A DNA stretch of 64,000 nucleotides from Sphingopyxis sp. TUF1 (GTDB taxonomy: Bacteria; Pseudomonadota; Alphaproteobacteria; Sphingomonadales; Sphingomonadaceae): assembly GCF_036687315.1 (NCBI RefSeq), contig NZ_CP144683.1, forward strand, positions 3,046,001-3,110,000, written 5' to 3'. Below are positions 51,296 through 59,748 of the stretch, in pieces; positions within the stretch are counted from its first letter, which is position 1; each line of letters begins with the position of its first letter. The notes below the pieces were generated by a model. It was given only the letters and a program-made list of their open reading frames with translations, ran no database searches and had not been told where the DNA came from. The translations under genes and the position numbers were made by a program.

Positions 51296-52158
51296 GATAT
51301 GTGAGCCGCATTGCCGTCGGACCGGTGCAATTCCGCATCGGCAGCGACTGGCGCGAACCCGTCGCGGCGCTCGACCGGCTCTACGCCGCCTATCCGCGCG
51401 ACGACACCCGGCCTGCCGATGCAACGGTGCGGTTGTTTGCGGCGCGGCCGTGGCGGCGCTGGCTGCGCCCGTCGGTGCATATCGGCGGCGATTTCGTCGT
51501 TCCCGACGCGCTGCCGCTGCCGCTGTCGATGGGGCTGCTCGCCGCCGAGATGGCGATGAATTTGCAGGTGGCATTGGGCTGGCGGCGCCACCTGCTGCTC
51601 CATGCGAGCGCGGTCGCGAAGGACGGGCGCGCGCTCATCATGTCGGGCGAATCGGGGTCGGGGAAATCGACGCTCGCGGCGCTGCTCGGCGAAGGCACCT
51701 GGCGGTTGATGGGCGACGAGTTCACGCTGATCGATCCTGCGGGCGGCGAGGCGCTCGCCTTTCCGCGGGCAGTGAGCCTGAAGAATGAAGCGATCGCCGA
51801 GGTCGCTGCGCGCGTCGATGCGACGCGGCTGGGGCCGCTGCTCACGGGCACGCCCAAGGGCGACATCCGCCATCTGATGCCGCGCGCCGACGCCATCGCG
51901 GCGATGCACGAACCCGTGCGCCCGGCGCTCCTCCTGTTCCCGCGCTTCGGCGGCGCGGCGGCGATCGAAGCGATGGGCGAGGGCGAGGCGTTCGTGCGGC
52001 TGACCGAAGCATCGACCAACTATGTCGCGCTGGGCGAGGCGGGCTTTGCCGCGCTGACGCGGCTGGTGCGCGAAACGCCCGCGTTCGGCATATCCTATCC
52101 CGACAGCGCCACCGGCATCGCATTGGTCGAGCAACTATGGGCGGAAGCGATCGCATGA
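51292..52158 (+). CDS. HprK-related kinase A
   Basis: A 288-residue P-loop kinase related to the C-terminal half of HPr kinase. HLLLHASAVAKDGRALIMSG leads into Walker A GESGSGKS (119-126); MGDEF (D142, E143) follows, the place of the HprK catalytic acid. True HprK acts on HPr of the PTS; no ptsH is nearby and the N-terminal HprK domain is replaced by another region. Related P-loop kinases accompany PqqD-like proteins and a nucleotidyltransferase. The GTG at 51292 overlaps the preceding stop; a second GTG at 51301 is possible. Substrate unknown. Confidence 0.84.
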   Translation: MRYVSRIAVGPVQFRIGSDWREPVAALDRLYAAYPRDDTRPADATVRLFAARPWRRWLRPSVHIGGDFVVPDALPLPLSMGLLAAEMAMNLQVALGWRRHLLLHASAVAKDGRALIMSGESGSGKSTLAALLGEGTWRLMGDEFTLIDPAGGEALAFPRAVSLKNEAIAEVAARVDATRLGPLLTGTPKGDIRHLMPRADAIAAMHEPVRPALLLFPRFGGAAAIEAMGEGEAFVRLTEASTNYVALGEAGFAALTRLVRETPAFGISYPDSATGIALVEQLWAEAIA

Positions 52159-53171
52159 GCGCGGTGCGGACCTTCGTCGACCTGCTCGCCGGGCGGCGCG
52201 AGGCGGCGACGCTGACGCCGCGCGATTGGGACGGGGTGATCGGCGTCGCGCGCGCCGAGGCGATGCTGGCGACGCTTGCGCATCGGCTGGAGGATGCGGC
52301 GCTGCCGCCGTCGGTCGCCGCGCTCTTCGCCGACCAGCGCGCCGCGGCACAGGTCGCGACCGCACAGGCTTTGTGGGAAGCCGAAATGGCGCGCCGGGCA
52401 CTTGCTCCCGAAGGGATCGAGTTCGTGCTGCTCAAGGGTGCCGCCTATGCTGCCGCGGGAATGTCGTGCAGCGTCGGGCGCCAGATCGGCGACCTCGATA
52501 TATTGGTGCTCGCCCCCGACATCCGCCGCGCCGAAAATGCGCTGCTCAATGCGGGGTGGGAGTGGGTGAAGTCCGACCCCTATGACGATTTCTATTACCG
52601 CGCGCATATGCACGAGCTGCCGCCGATGATCCACAAGGCGCGCGACCGGATGATCGACGTGCACCACACGATCCTGCCGCGCACGCACCGGATCACGCCC
52701 GATGCGCTCGCGCTCGTCAGCGATGCGGTGGTCATCGCGGGCGGCCATGCGGTTCTCTGCCCCGCCGATATGGCGGTGCATTGCGCGGCGCATATGCTCG
52801 TCGATGGCGACTTGCAGGGCGGACTGCGGAACCTGTGGGATTTTCACTGCCTGACGCGCGATTTTGTCGCTGCTGATGCGGGGTTTTGGGCCAAGCTCGA
52901 CGCGCGGGCGGACCTGCATGGGCTGCGCGCCGCGGTGCGCCGGGCGGCGCGGCTGGCGCGCGATCTTTATGGGAGCGCGCTGCCTTCGGGCTTGGACGGA
53001 CAGGATGCCAGCGATAGCTGGTATCGCCGTCGCCTGCTCGCGCGCGACGATTGGGGGCGGGTGACGCATCCGCTGCTCGAACAGGCCTTCTACATCCGCT
53101 CGCACTGGCTGCGGATGCCGCCGCTGATGCTTGCGAAGCATCTGTGGACGAAGTGGCGGAAGCGCTCATAG
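52155..53171 (+). CDS. Nucleotidyltransferase family protein of the HPr-rel-A system
   Basis: A 338-residue protein of the NTP_transf_5 (PF14907) type. EFVLLKGAAYAAAG, GRQIGDLDILVLAPDIRR and DVHHTILPRTHR carry the KG, G..DxDxLV and H motifs of this minimal nucleotidyltransferase fold. The rest is helical. It overlaps the kinase gene (ATGA); an ATG at 52137 would add six residues. Such proteins sit beside PqqD-like and P-loop kinase genes in peptide-modification loci, but the reaction is not known. Confidence 0.83.
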   Translation: MSAVRTFVDLLAGRREAATLTPRDWDGVIGVARAEAMLATLAHRLEDAALPPSVAALFADQRAAAQVATAQALWEAEMARRALAPEGIEFVLLKGAAYAAAGMSCSVGRQIGDLDILVLAPDIRRAENALLNAGWEWVKSDPYDDFYYRAHMHELPPMIHKARDRMIDVHHTILPRTHRITPDALALVSDAVVIAGGHAVLCPADMAVHCAAHMLVDGDLQGGLRNLWDFHCLTRDFVAADAGFWAKLDARADLHGLRAAVRRAARLARDLYGSALPSGLDGQDASDSWYRRRLLARDDWGRVTHPLLEQAFYIRSHWLRMPPLMLAKHLWTKWRKRS

Positions 53172-53174
53172 AGC

Positions 53175-53194
53175 CCCTCCCCTTCAGGGGAGGG
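53175..53194. terminator. Hairpin between convergent nucleotidyltransferase and gph genes
   Basis: CCCTCCCC-TTCA-GGGGAGGG is a perfect 8-bp stem with a four-base loop filling the whole gap between the two stops. It probably ends both transcripts; there is no U-tract. Confidence 0.6.
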
Positions 53195-53863
53195 TTATAG
53201 CTTGCCGAGCAGCGGCACCAGATCGTCGAAATGATCGATAAAATGATCGGCGCTGAGTTCGGCGACCGGGCCATCGAGAAAGCCGAAACCGGCAGCGACG
53301 CTAGGAATGCCCGCGCCGCGTGCGGCCTGAATATCGAGGATGCTGTCGCCGACGAACGCCGCCCGCCCGCCGCCGCATCGCTCGACCATCGCGCGGATCG
53401 GCGCGGGTGAGGGTTTGGCGCCGCCCGGCCCGAGCGTGTCGCCGCCGATGATGGTCGTCATGCGGTCGGCCAGCCCCAGCTCGCCGAGCAGCTTGCGCGC
53501 GAGCGCTTCGAGCTTGTTCGTCACGATTGCGGTGCGGACGCCGAGCGCATCGAGCCGGTCGAGCGCCGCGATCGCGCCGGGGAAGGGGCGGCTTTGCACC
53601 GCGATATGCGCGTCATAGAAGCGGAGGAGTTCGGGGTAGAGCCGCTCGACCGCGCCGTCGGGCGCACCGCCGGTCGCGCGCAGCCCCTGTTCGAGCATAT
53701 GTTTGGCACCGCGCCCGATCATCGGCCGCACCGCCGCTTCGCTCAGCGGCGCGCGGTCCATTAGCGCCAGCGCGTGATTGACTGCCGCGGCGAGGTCGCC
53801 GAGCGTATCGACGAGCGTGCCGTCGAGGTCGAAGCCGACGATCTCAAAGGGAAATCCGTTCAT
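53195..53863 (-). CDS. gph: Phosphoglycolate phosphatase-like HAD hydrolase
   Basis: A 222-residue HAD-superfamily phosphatase. Motif I is GFDLDGTLVDT (nucleophile and acid aspartates), motif II AIVTNK, motif III lysine in GGAKPSPAP, motif IV AFVGDSILDIQAA. The helical cap (30-90) and overall length fit phosphoglycolate phosphatase, which clears 2-phosphoglycolate from DNA repair. Substrate specificity cannot be proved from sequence. It is divergent from glmU with 59 bp between the starts. Confidence 0.87.
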   Translation of the reverse strand: MNGFPFEIVGFDLDGTLVDTLGDLAAAVNHALALMDRAPLSEAAVRPMIGRGAKHMLEQGLRATGGAPDGAVERLYPELLRFYDAHIAVQSRPFPGAIAALDRLDALGVRTAIVTNKLEALARKLLGELGLADRMTTIIGGDTLGPGGAKPSPAPIRAMVERCGGGRAAFVGDSILDIQAARGAGIPSVAAGFGFLDGPVAELSADHFIDHFDDLVPLLGKL

Positions 53864-53922
53864 CGGCCGCGCATGGCGCGATGTGCTGGAAACCGCAATG
53901 ATTTGCTGGCATGGCAGCGCGC

Positions 53923-55272
53923 ATGAGCAACCCGATCGCCGCTATCGTCCTTGCCGCGGGCAAGGGCACCCGCATGAAGTCCGACTTGCACAAGGTGCTG
54001 CACCCAGTCGCCGGGCGGCCGATGCTGCTCCACCTGATGGCGAGCGTCGACGAATTGAACCCGGCCAAGAAGGTCGTGATCGTCGGCGACAAGGCCGACC
54101 AGCTCGAAGCCGCGCTGGCGGGAACCGCCGAACTCGCGGTCCAGGAACCGCAGCTCGGCACCGGCCATGCCGTGCAGCAGGCGGAGCGCGCGCTGGCGGA
54201 TTTCGATGGTGATGTGCTGATCCTTTATGGCGACGTGCCGTTCGTCCCCGCCGCGACGATGCGGGCGATGATCGACCGGCTCGGCGCCGCCGATGCGCCC
54301 GCGGTCGTCGTGCTTGCCTTCGAGCCCGCCGATCCGCTGCAATATGGCCGTGTCATCACCGATGGCGACCATGTCACCAAGATGGTCGAGCACAAGGATG
54401 CGACCCCAGAGGAGCGCGCGGTGCGGCTCTGCAATTCGGGGCTGATGGCGGCGAAGGCGTGCGACCTGTTCGCGCTGCTCGCGCGCGTCACCGACGACAA
54501 TGCCGCGAAGGAATTTTACCTAGTCGACATCGTGAACATCGCGAACGCCGACGGGCGCCATTGTGCGGTCGTGAAGACCGCTCCCGATGACGTTGCGGGC
54601 ATCAACAGCCGCGCCGAACTCGCGGCCGCCGAAGCGCAATGGCAGGCGTTCAGGCGCGACGAAGCCATGGCCGGGGGCGCGTCGCTGCGCGCGCCCGAAA
54701 CCGTGTGGTTTTCCTGGGACACCGAACTCGGCCGCGATGTCACGATCGAGCCCAATGTCGTCTTCGGCCCCGGCGTCAACATTGCCGATGGCGCGACGAT
54801 CCGCGCCTTCAGCCATATCGAAGGAGCCACCGTCGGCGTAGGCTGCGAAGTCGGACCCTTTGCGCGGCTGCGGCCCGGCACGGTGCTCGGCGAAAAGGCG
54901 AAGATCGGCAATTTCGTCGAGGTAAAGAAGGCGGTACTAGGGAAGGGCGCCAAGGCAAACCACCTGTCGTACATTGGCGACGCCAGCGTCGGGGCGGGCG
55001 CGAACATCGGCGCGGGGACGATCACCTGCAATTACGACGGCTATTTTAAGTATAGGACAGAGATTGGCGAACGGGCCTTCATCGGATCGAACAGCGCGCT
55101 CGTCGCGCCGGTCAAGATCGGCGCCGACGCGATCGTTGCCGCGGGAAGCACGGTGACGCGCGACGTCGCCGATGGCGAGCTGCGCATCGTCCGCGGCGAG
55201 CAGCTGGTCAAACCCGGCTGGGCCGACCGCTTCCACGACGCGATGCGCAAGAAGAAGGCAGAGAAGAAATGA
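53923..55272 (+). CDS. glmU: Bifunctional UDP-GlcNAc pyrophosphorylase / GlcN-1-P acetyltransferase GlmU
   Basis: Carries out the last two steps to UDP-GlcNAc. The N-terminal uridyltransferase has LAAGKGTRMKSDLHKVLH, and LGTGHAVQQA; the C-terminal left-handed beta-helix acetyltransferase has VFGPGVNIADGATIRAF, GPFARLRPGT, NHLSYIGDASVGAGANIGAG and TITCNYDG with the usual hexapeptide rhythm. The full chain is 449 residues from ATG 53923 (453 from ATG 53911). The two following genes overlap in ATGA steps, so glmU leads an operon. Confidence 0.96.
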   Translation: MSNPIAAIVLAAGKGTRMKSDLHKVLHPVAGRPMLLHLMASVDELNPAKKVVIVGDKADQLEAALAGTAELAVQEPQLGTGHAVQQAERALADFDGDVLILYGDVPFVPAATMRAMIDRLGAADAPAVVVLAFEPADPLQYGRVITDGDHVTKMVEHKDATPEERAVRLCNSGLMAAKACDLFALLARVTDDNAAKEFYLVDIVNIANADGRHCAVVKTAPDDVAGINSRAELAAAEAQWQAFRRDEAMAGGASLRAPETVWFSWDTELGRDVTIEPNVVFGPGVNIADGATIRAFSHIEGATVGVGCEVGPFARLRPGTVLGEKAKIGNFVEVKKAVLGKGAKANHLSYIGDASVGAGANIGAGTITCNYDGYFKYRTEIGERAFIGSNSALVAPVKIGADAIVAAGSTVTRDVADGELRIVRGEQLVKPGWADRFHDAMRKKKAEKK

Positions 55273-55583
55273 GCGATCGCTACACCGACCAGCCGTTCCT
55301 GCGTTTCGTCGACGCCTGGGTGCTGAAAGCGATCGGCCACCTCGACGCGGCGACCGAGACCTATTGCAAGGCGATGGTGCCGCAGCTTGAGCAAAGTTTC
55401 GGGCTCAAAGGCAGCTGGGAGCAGATCGTTGAGCAGCAGATGAAGTTCGGGCCCGAACTGCCCGCGCAGATCCGCAAGATCTGGCTGGACGGCAAAGCGC
55501 GCTTTGCCGAGGGAAACGGCGCGGCGCCCGATCCGGTGCAGTTCGCAATGATCTTCGTCGACCGCAATTTCGGGCGCGCATGA
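55269..55583 (+). CDS. Conserved hypothetical protein in the glmU operon
   Basis: I do not recognise this 104-residue protein. It has no signal peptide or membrane segment; it looks helical, with RFVDAWVLKAIGHLDAATET, LEQSFGLKGSWEQIVEQQMK and MIFVDRNFGRA. It overlaps glmU and the GNAT gene by four bases on either side, so it is surely translated. A role tied to cell-wall precursor supply or to the acetyltransferase is only a guess from context. Confidence 0.75.
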   Translation: MSDRYTDQPFLRFVDAWVLKAIGHLDAATETYCKAMVPQLEQSFGLKGSWEQIVEQQMKFGPELPAQIRKIWLDGKARFAEGNGAAPDPVQFAMIFVDRNFGRA

Positions 55584-56044
55584 GCGCGTTGATCGTCCGA
55601 GCGGCGACGCGCGCCGATTATGACCAGTGGCTGCCGCTGTGGGATGGCTATAACGCTTTCTATGGGCGCAGCGGCGACACCGCGTTGGCGCCTAAAATCA
55701 CCGCCGCGACGTGGGAGCGCTTCTTCGACCCCTACGAACCGCTGACCGCGCTCGTCGCCGAACAGGATGGATTGCTGCTGGGCCTGGTCCACTATCTCCT
55801 GCACCGCAGCACGACGGCGCTCTTGCCCTCGCTCTATCTCCAGGATCTTTTCACCGCTGCCGATGCGCGCGGGAAGGGCGTCGGGCGCGCGCTGATCGAA
55901 GCGGTCTATGCCGCCGCAAAGGTACAAGGATTGCCGCGCGTTTACTGGCTGACGCATGAAACGAACGAGACGGCGATGATGTTGTACGATCAGATCGCCG
56001 AAAAGTCGGGCTTCATCGTGTATCGCAAGATGTTCCCCGATTGA
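55580..56044 (+). CDS. GNAT-family N-acetyltransferase
   Basis: A 154-residue acetyltransferase of the GNAT fold. IVRAATRADYDQWLPLWDGY is the first strand-helix, SLYLQDLFTAADARGKGVGR contains the acetyl-CoA loop (RGKGVGRALI), and TNETAMMLYDQIAEKSGFIV is the C-terminal half. The acceptor is unknown. The ATG overlaps the previous stop. Its own stop overlaps the -35 box of the following toxin-antitoxin promoter. Confidence 0.9.
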   Translation: MSALIVRAATRADYDQWLPLWDGYNAFYGRSGDTALAPKITAATWERFFDPYEPLTALVAEQDGLLLGLVHYLLHRSTTALLPSLYLQDLFTAADARGKGVGRALIEAVYAAAKVQGLPRVYWLTHETNETAMMLYDQIAEKSGFIVYRKMFPD

Positions 56045-56075
56045 CATGATATCATGATATGATATCATTATATCA
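56041..56075 (+). promoter_or_regulatory. Promoter and palindromic operator of the VapBC-type locus
   Basis: TTGACA (56041-56046), 16 bp, then TATCAT (56063-56068) form a sigma-70-like promoter. Two exact copies of the palindrome ATGATATCAT (56046-56055 and 56059-56068) lie within it, 13 bp apart. The -10 box ends seven bases before the antitoxin ATG, so the message would have almost no leader. Binding of the RHH antitoxin here would block the promoter directly. Confidence 0.75.
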
Positions 56076-56450
56076 ATGACCCGCATTCTCGCCGATCTTC
56101 CCGATGAAGAGATCAAGCGTCTCGACCGTATTGCCTATGAACAGGGCAAAAGCCGGGCGGCTGTGCTGCGCGATGCCGTCGCGGCCTATCAGGCTCGGCC
56201 GGCGTCGGATGATGGCGATTGGATCGATCGCGGCTTCGGGCTCTGGTCCCGAAACGGCATTTCTGTTGATCCCTATGATTATGACCGGAAGCGCCGGGCC
56301 GAATGGACGCGGCCCTGGGATGATGATTATGAGGAAGTGCGCGCAGAATCGCCGGACATGTTCGACGCCGAGGATGACCGCCAGCGGCAAATCTATCTCG
56401 ATATGATTGCCGGGAAATATCCCGAGCCGAAGAGCCCGCACCCCAAGTGA
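56076..56450 (+). CDS. Ribbon-helix-helix antitoxin with acidic C-terminal extension
   Basis: A 124-residue protein. Residues 1-42 are a ribbon-helix-helix DNA-binding domain (MTRILADLPDEEIKRLDRIA, then SRAAVLRDAVAAYQ). Residues 43-124 are acidic and tryptophan-rich (DDGDWIDRGFGLW, RRAEWTRPWDDDYEEV), suited to bind and mask a toxin. It overlaps the PIN-domain gene (GTGA). It should bind the ATGATATCAT operator upstream of its start. RHH antitoxins are commonly 70-90 residues, so this one is long. Confidence 0.85.
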   Translation: MTRILADLPDEEIKRLDRIAYEQGKSRAAVLRDAVAAYQARPASDDGDWIDRGFGLWSRNGISVDPYDYDRKRRAEWTRPWDDDYEEVRAESPDMFDAEDDRQRQIYLDMIAGKYPEPKSPHPK

Positions 56451-56827
56451 GCGGTTATACGTTCGATGCAAATATCGTCATCGACGCGCTTGCCGGTTAT
56501 CCGCCGGCGCGGGTCGAAATCCAGCGCGCCGCGCGCAATGGCGCCCGCCCGTGGATCAGCCGGATGGCGTGGATCGAAGTGATGTCCAAGGGCGACGAAA
56601 GCGTTGTCAAGGAAGCCATGGCGTTTCTGGCGCATTTCGGTCTCGATGAAATCGACGACGAAATCTCTGCGAGGGCAGCGGCGCTGCGCCGCGACCGGCC
56701 GCGGCTGAAGTCGCCCGACGCCATGATCCTTGCCACCGCCCAAACGCGCGGTCGCGTACTCATTACCCGAAACATCAAGGATTTCCCGGCCAACATGCCG
56801 GGCATCCGTGTCCCCTATACGCTCTAG
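56447..56827 (+). CDS. PIN-domain ribonuclease toxin (VapC type)
   Basis: A 126-residue PIN-domain nuclease. The acidic site is D7 (TFDANIVIDAL), E44 (AWIEVM), D91 (KSPDAMILATA) and D112 (TRNIKDF), the classical VapC quartet. VapC toxins cleave tRNA or rRNA and stop translation. Start GTG 56447 overlaps the antitoxin stop. The toxin gene ends 17 bp before glmS, so the TA pair sits between two essential cell-wall genes. Confidence 0.9.
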   Translation: MSGYTFDANIVIDALAGYPPARVEIQRAARNGARPWISRMAWIEVMSKGDESVVKEAMAFLAHFGLDEIDDEISARAAALRRDRPRLKSPDAMILATAQTRGRVLITRNIKDFPANMPGIRVPYTL

Positions 56828-56844
56828 GACGAAAGCAGACCCAC

Positions 56845-58668
56845 ATGTGCGGAATCATCGGAATTATCGGCAAGGATCAGGTCGCCGAGCGCCTGGTCGA
56901 TGGCCTCAAGCGCATGGAGTATCGCGGCTATGACTCGGCGGGCGTCTGCACCGTGCAGGACGGCCAGCTGATCCGCCGCCGTGCCGAGGGCAAGCTGGGC
57001 AATCTGGTGAAGGAACTCGCCGGCAACCCTGCGCCCGGCACCGTCGGCATCGCGCACACGCGCTGGGCAACGCACGGCGCGCCGACGACTAGCAACGCGC
57101 ACCCGCACGCGACGGGCGAGGTCGCGCTTGTCCACAATGGGATCATCGAGAATTTCAAGCCGCTGCGCGAGGCGCTGACCGCGCGCGGTCGCCGTTTCGA
57201 GAGCGAGACCGATACCGAGGTCGTCGCGCATCTCGTCAGCGAACAGGTCGAGGCAGGCAAGTCGCCGACCGAAGCGGTGCAGGCGGTGCTGCCTGAGCTT
57301 CGCGGCGCCTTTGCGCTCGCCATCGCCTTTCGCCAGCATCCCGATTTGCTCATCGGAGCCCGCCTCGGCTCACCGCTCGTCGTCGGCTACGGCGAGGGGG
57401 AGACCTATCTTGGCAGCGATGCCTTGGCGCTCGCGCCGCTGACGCAAAAGATCGCCTATCTCGACGAGGGCGACTGGGTCGTTATCACGCGCGACGGCGC
57501 ACAGATTTACGACGCCAAAAATAACCCTGTAACGCGCGAGATTACCACCTCGGGCGTCACCGCCGCGGCGGTCGAAAAGGGCAATTATCGCCATTTCATG
57601 CAGAAGGAGATTTTCGAGCAGCCCACCGTGGTTGCGCAGACGCTCTCCTCCTACATCCGCCCGCTCGAACAGACCGTCGCACTGCCGCAGATGGATTTCG
57701 ACCTTGCGGGCGTAGATCGCATCACCATCGTCGCGTGCGGCACCAGCTTTTACGCGGGGATGGTCGCCAAATATTGGTTCGAAACTTTCGCGCGCGTCCC
57801 CGTCGACATTGATGTCGCCAGCGAGTTCCGCTACCGCGATCCCGTGCTGCAACCCGGCGGGCTCGCGCTGTTCATCTCGCAATCGGGCGAGACCGCCGAC
57901 ACGCTCGCGGCGCTCCGCCATTGCAAGGGCAACGGGCAGACGATCGCGGTCGTCGTCAATGTTCCGACGAGCAGCATGGCGCGCGAGGCCGATTTGCTGC
58001 TCCCCACCCACGCGGGGCCGGAGATCGGCGTCGCATCGACCAAGGCCTTTACCTGCCAGCTCGCGGTGCTCGCCGCGCTCGCCGCGCATCTCGCGCTCAG
58101 GAAGGGCAAGCTCAGCGCCGACGAGGAGCGCGAGATCGTCAGGCATCTGATCGAAGCGCCCGCTGCGCTCAACGCCGCGCTCGCGCACGACGAAGACATC
58201 GCCGCGATGGCGCACCTCGTCGCCCCGGCGCGCGACGTGCTTTATCTGGGCCGCGGTCCCGATTATCCGCTGGCGCTTGAAGGCGCGCTCAAGCTCAAGG
58301 AAATCAGCTATATCCACGCCGAAGGCTATGCGTCGGGTGAAATGAAGCATGGCCCGATCGCGCTGATCGACGAAGCCGTCCCGGTGATCGTCCTCGCGCC
58401 GAGCGGTCCGCTGTTTGAAAAGACGGTCAGCAACATGCACGAAGTGATGGCACGCGGCGGCAAGGTTGTGCTGATCAGCGACGCCGACGGCATCGCCGAA
58501 GCGGGCGAGGGCTGCATGGCGACGATCGAAATGCCCAAAGTCCACCCGCTGATCGCGCCGCTCGTCTATGCGGTGCCGGTGCAGCTCTTGGCCTATCATG
58601 TGGCGGTGGCGAAGGGGACGGATGTCGACCAGCCGCGGAATCTGGCGAAGTCAGTGACGGTTGAGTGA
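56845..58668 (+). CDS. glmS: Glutamine:fructose-6-phosphate aminotransferase GlmS
   Basis: Makes glucosamine-6-phosphate, the first step to UDP-GlcNAc. The 607-residue protein begins MCGIIGIIGK with Cys2 as the glutaminase nucleophile, then RMEYRGYDSAG, HTRWATHGAP and HNGIIENF. Two SIS domains follow (CGTSFYAGM, FISQSGETADTLAAL, and GRGPDYPLALEGALKLKEIS), ending DVDQPRNLAKSVTVE as in all GlmS proteins. There is no sign of the glmS ribozyme known in Gram-positives. It overlaps the GFA gene (GTGA). Confidence 0.97.
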   Translation: MCGIIGIIGKDQVAERLVDGLKRMEYRGYDSAGVCTVQDGQLIRRRAEGKLGNLVKELAGNPAPGTVGIAHTRWATHGAPTTSNAHPHATGEVALVHNGIIENFKPLREALTARGRRFESETDTEVVAHLVSEQVEAGKSPTEAVQAVLPELRGAFALAIAFRQHPDLLIGARLGSPLVVGYGEGETYLGSDALALAPLTQKIAYLDEGDWVVITRDGAQIYDAKNNPVTREITTSGVTAAAVEKGNYRHFMQKEIFEQPTVVAQTLSSYIRPLEQTVALPQMDFDLAGVDRITIVACGTSFYAGMVAKYWFETFARVPVDIDVASEFRYRDPVLQPGGLALFISQSGETADTLAALRHCKGNGQTIAVVVNVPTSSMAREADLLLPTHAGPEIGVASTKAFTCQLAVLAALAAHLALRKGKLSADEEREIVRHLIEAPAALNAALAHDEDIAAMAHLVAPARDVLYLGRGPDYPLALEGALKLKEISYIHAEGYASGEMKHGPIALIDEAVPVIVLAPSGPLFEKTVSNMHEVMARGGKVVLISDADGIAEAGEGCMATIEMPKVHPLIAPLVYAVPVQLLAYHVAVAKGTDVDQPRNLAKSVTVE

Positions 58669-59078
58669 GCTGGGAAGCAAGCTGCCACTGCGGCGCCGTC
58701 TCGGTGCGGCTTACTAAGCCGCCCGAAGAGATCGCTGAATGCAATTGCTCGCTCTGCTATTCTCACGGCATCCTCTGGGCCTATTACTCGCCGCGCGATG
58801 TGATCATCGAAGGTCCGACGCAGACCTATAATCGTCCCGACCGGGCGAACCCGAATTCGGATCTGCATTTCTGCGCGACGTGCGGCTGCGCGACGCACTG
58901 GTCGGCGACCGCGGGGCTGATTGAGCGGATGGGCGGGGAGGTCGATATGATGGGCGTCAACATGCGGCTGTTCGCGCCGGAACGGCTCAGCGGGCTGCGG
59001 CTCGTCTTTCCCGACGGGCGCGGCTGGTCGGGCGAGGGGGCGTGGGATTATGCGCGCGATGCCGGGGTCATGCCCTGA
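58665..59078 (+). CDS. GFA (glutathione-dependent formaldehyde-activating) family protein
   Basis: A 137-residue zinc protein of the GFA/CENP-V fold: SCHCGAV, CNCSLC and CATCG give the Cys ligands. Members bind zinc and some act on glutathione adducts, but most have no known reaction. The GTG overlaps the glmS stop, so it is translated with glmS; a HAD gene follows four bases later. Confidence 0.9.
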   Translation: MSWEASCHCGAVSVRLTKPPEEIAECNCSLCYSHGILWAYYSPRDVIIEGPTQTYNRPDRANPNSDLHFCATCGCATHWSATAGLIERMGGEVDMMGVNMRLFAPERLSGLRLVFPDGRGWSGEGAWDYARDAGVMP

Positions 59079-59082
59079 CGCC

Positions 59083-59748
59083 ATGTCCTACGCAGCGGTG
59101 ATCTTCGACTTCGACGGCGTCGTCGCCGACAGCGAGGTGCGCGCGAACCAGTCGCTTGCCGAAAGCCTGACCGCGGCGGGGATGCCCGCGACCTATGACG
59201 AGTGCCTGCGCGACTATTACGGCCATAATTGGCAGGAGACGCAGCGGCGGATCGAGGCGCGTTACGGCCGCCCGCTGCCCGCCGATTTTCGCGAGACGCA
59301 CCGCGAACGGGCGCGGGCGCGTTATATGGAAGGATTCGACGCGGTGCCGGGCGTCGCCGACTTTCTGGATGCGCTGGGACCGATGCCGCGCGCGATCGCC
59401 TCGTCGAGCCGCGCCGAATATATCGGCTGGGCGCTTGGCCTGTTTGGGCTCGGTCATCATTTCGGGGCGCATGTCTACAGCGCCGACGGGTGGGATCGCG
59501 GGAAGCCGCACCCCGACATCTATCTGGCCGCGGCGAAGGGGCTGGAAGTCGAACCGGCACGTTGCCTTGCGATCGAAGATTCGCCGACTGGCGCGCAGGC
59601 GGCGCTTGCAGCGGGCATGACCGTGGTCGGCTTTTGCGGCGCGGGGCATATCGTCGATCGCGCGGCGCACGGCACTATGCTGCGCGAGGTCGGTGTGCAT
59701 CATGTGGCGATGGGGTTTGAGGAGATACGCATCCTCGCTGTCGCGTAG
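59083..59748 (+). CDS. HAD-IA family hydrolase (beta-phosphoglucomutase/phosphatase-like)
   Basis: A 221-residue HAD protein with motif I IFDFDGVVADSE, motif II SSSRAEY, motif III lysine in RGKPHPDIYLAAA and motif IV AIEDSPTGAQAALAAG. The helical cap and the VVADSE form suggest the YieH/beta-PGM branch. The last six codons and the stop (RILAVA-stop) lie in a decayed family C repeat, so the original end of the protein was probably lost. Substrate unknown. Confidence 0.87.
   Translation: MSYAAVIFDFDGVVADSEVRANQSLAESLTAAGMPATYDECLRDYYGHNWQETQRRIEARYGRPLPADFRETHRERARARYMEGFDAVPGVADFLDALGPMPRAIASSSRAEYIGWALGLFGLGHHFGAHVYSADGWDRGKPHPDIYLAAAKGLEVEPARCLAIEDSPTGAQAALAAGMTVVGFCGAGHIVDRAAHGTMLREVGVHHVAMGFEEIRILAVA

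Noticed and set aside
56828..56844. glmS ribozyme
   Set aside because: Only 17 bp separate the toxin gene and glmS, leaving no room, and the ribozyme is known from Gram-positive bacteria.
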